From positions 17,648 through 81,647 of the forward strand of contig JAHCAM010000009.1 in NCBI GenBank assembly GCA_019634895.1: a stretch of DNA of 64,000 nt. The letters are read 5' to 3'. Below the pieces are notes generated by a model, which did not search any database, was not told the DNA's origin, and saw only the letters and a program-made list of their open reading frames with translations. A program made the translations under genes and the position numbers. Positions 63,943-64,000 of this stretch are shown piece after piece (position 1 is the first letter of the stretch; every line of letters begins with the position of its first letter). Source of the DNA: Steroidobacteraceae bacterium. GTDB lineage: Bacteria; Pseudomonadota; Gammaproteobacteria; Steroidobacterales; Steroidobacteraceae.

Positions 63943-64000
63943 CTACAGCGACTTCAGGTACTCGACGAGATCGTCCATCTCGTCGGCGCCGAGACCGAGC
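63943..64000 (-). CDS. C-terminal end of a probable c-type cytochrome (5' part outside window)
   Basis: The reverse strand encodes LGLGADEMDDLVEYLKSL followed by TAG at 63943-63945. DLVEYLKSL is the usual last helix of small class I c-type cytochromes. Only 18 residues are visible and the heme motif lies outside, so the call rests on this tail alone. Confidence 0.5.
   Translation of the reverse strand, partial: LGLGADEMDDLVEYLKSL

Overview
The window is about 64 kb of very GC-rich DNA with dense coding and many start/stop overlaps (ATGA, GTGA, TTGA). An RluB-type pseudouridine synthase, a Tat-exported HiPIP, a large TonB-dependent receptor, an rpsU/dnaG/rpoD region and a bacterial Cca enzyme point to a Gram-negative proteobacterium. 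A free-living gammaproteobacterium is most likely; I cannot place it more finely. One tRNA gene is present, no rRNA, and no transposase or CRISPR array.

Layout. (1) 1-7951, plus strand: an operon of unknown function with PEGA-type proteins, a membrane-anchored PEGA/formylglycine-generating-enzyme-like protein, a MotA/TolQ/ExbB channel, an FHA protein with a possible actin-like N-terminus, two VWA proteins whose N-terminal helices resemble ExbD/TolR, and a lipoprotein. It reads as an ion-driven envelope machine and is the best candidate for an undescribed system. (2) 7948-12407, minus strand: a TPR/TonB-like protein, a double VanZ protein, RluB and a HiPIP. A probable structured RNA with its own terminator lies at 11.63-11.92 kb. 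(3) 12541-12862: tRNA-Ile(CAU) split in the anticodon loop by a 249-nt group I intron of the Azoarcus type. (4) 12995-18074: a TonB-dependent receptor, then an HD-GYP/EAL pair for cyclic-di-GMP turnover. (5) 18190-27629: a nine-gene phosphonate operon. Ppm, Ppd and an aminotransferase make 2-aminoethylphosphonate; a cytidylyltransferase and a CDP-glycerol-type transferase would activate and attach it; a YejM/PbgA homologue, a YidC paralogue and small membrane proteins complete it. (6) 27710-33449: a CuA-containing heme-copper reductase whose active-site tyrosine position is glutamine, with SenC/Sco, a cytochrome b-ferredoxin-MvhD fusion and a hemerythrin, behind an FNR/DNR-type site. This looks like NO reduction and NO/O2 handling.

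(7) 33458-46562: a conserved hypothetical, an amidohydrolase, and two paralogous three-gene modules (secreted protein, matrixin-like protease, Ig/PPC lipoprotein) in inverted orientation. They flank a cysteine synthase-glutaredoxin fusion, a ScyD-like protein, a ToxR/CadC-type TPR regulator and a YcbK-like protein. (8) 46753-56640, minus strand: the macromolecular-synthesis set rpsU-yqeY...dnaG-rpoD with cyanophycinase, cyanophycin synthetase and a Mur-ligase-only paralogue placed between yqeY and dnaG. (9) 56738-64000: housekeeping genes (tsaD, folB, folK, a pteridine-reductase-like SDR, a MidA-type methyltransferase, uppP, cca, a putative aminopeptidase) and the 3' end of a probable c-type cytochrome.

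Palindromic repeats sit directly at gene ends. A 21-bp unit occurs five times at three loci, and a separate 30-bp-arm inverted repeat lies before uppP. These look like REP/BIME-type elements.
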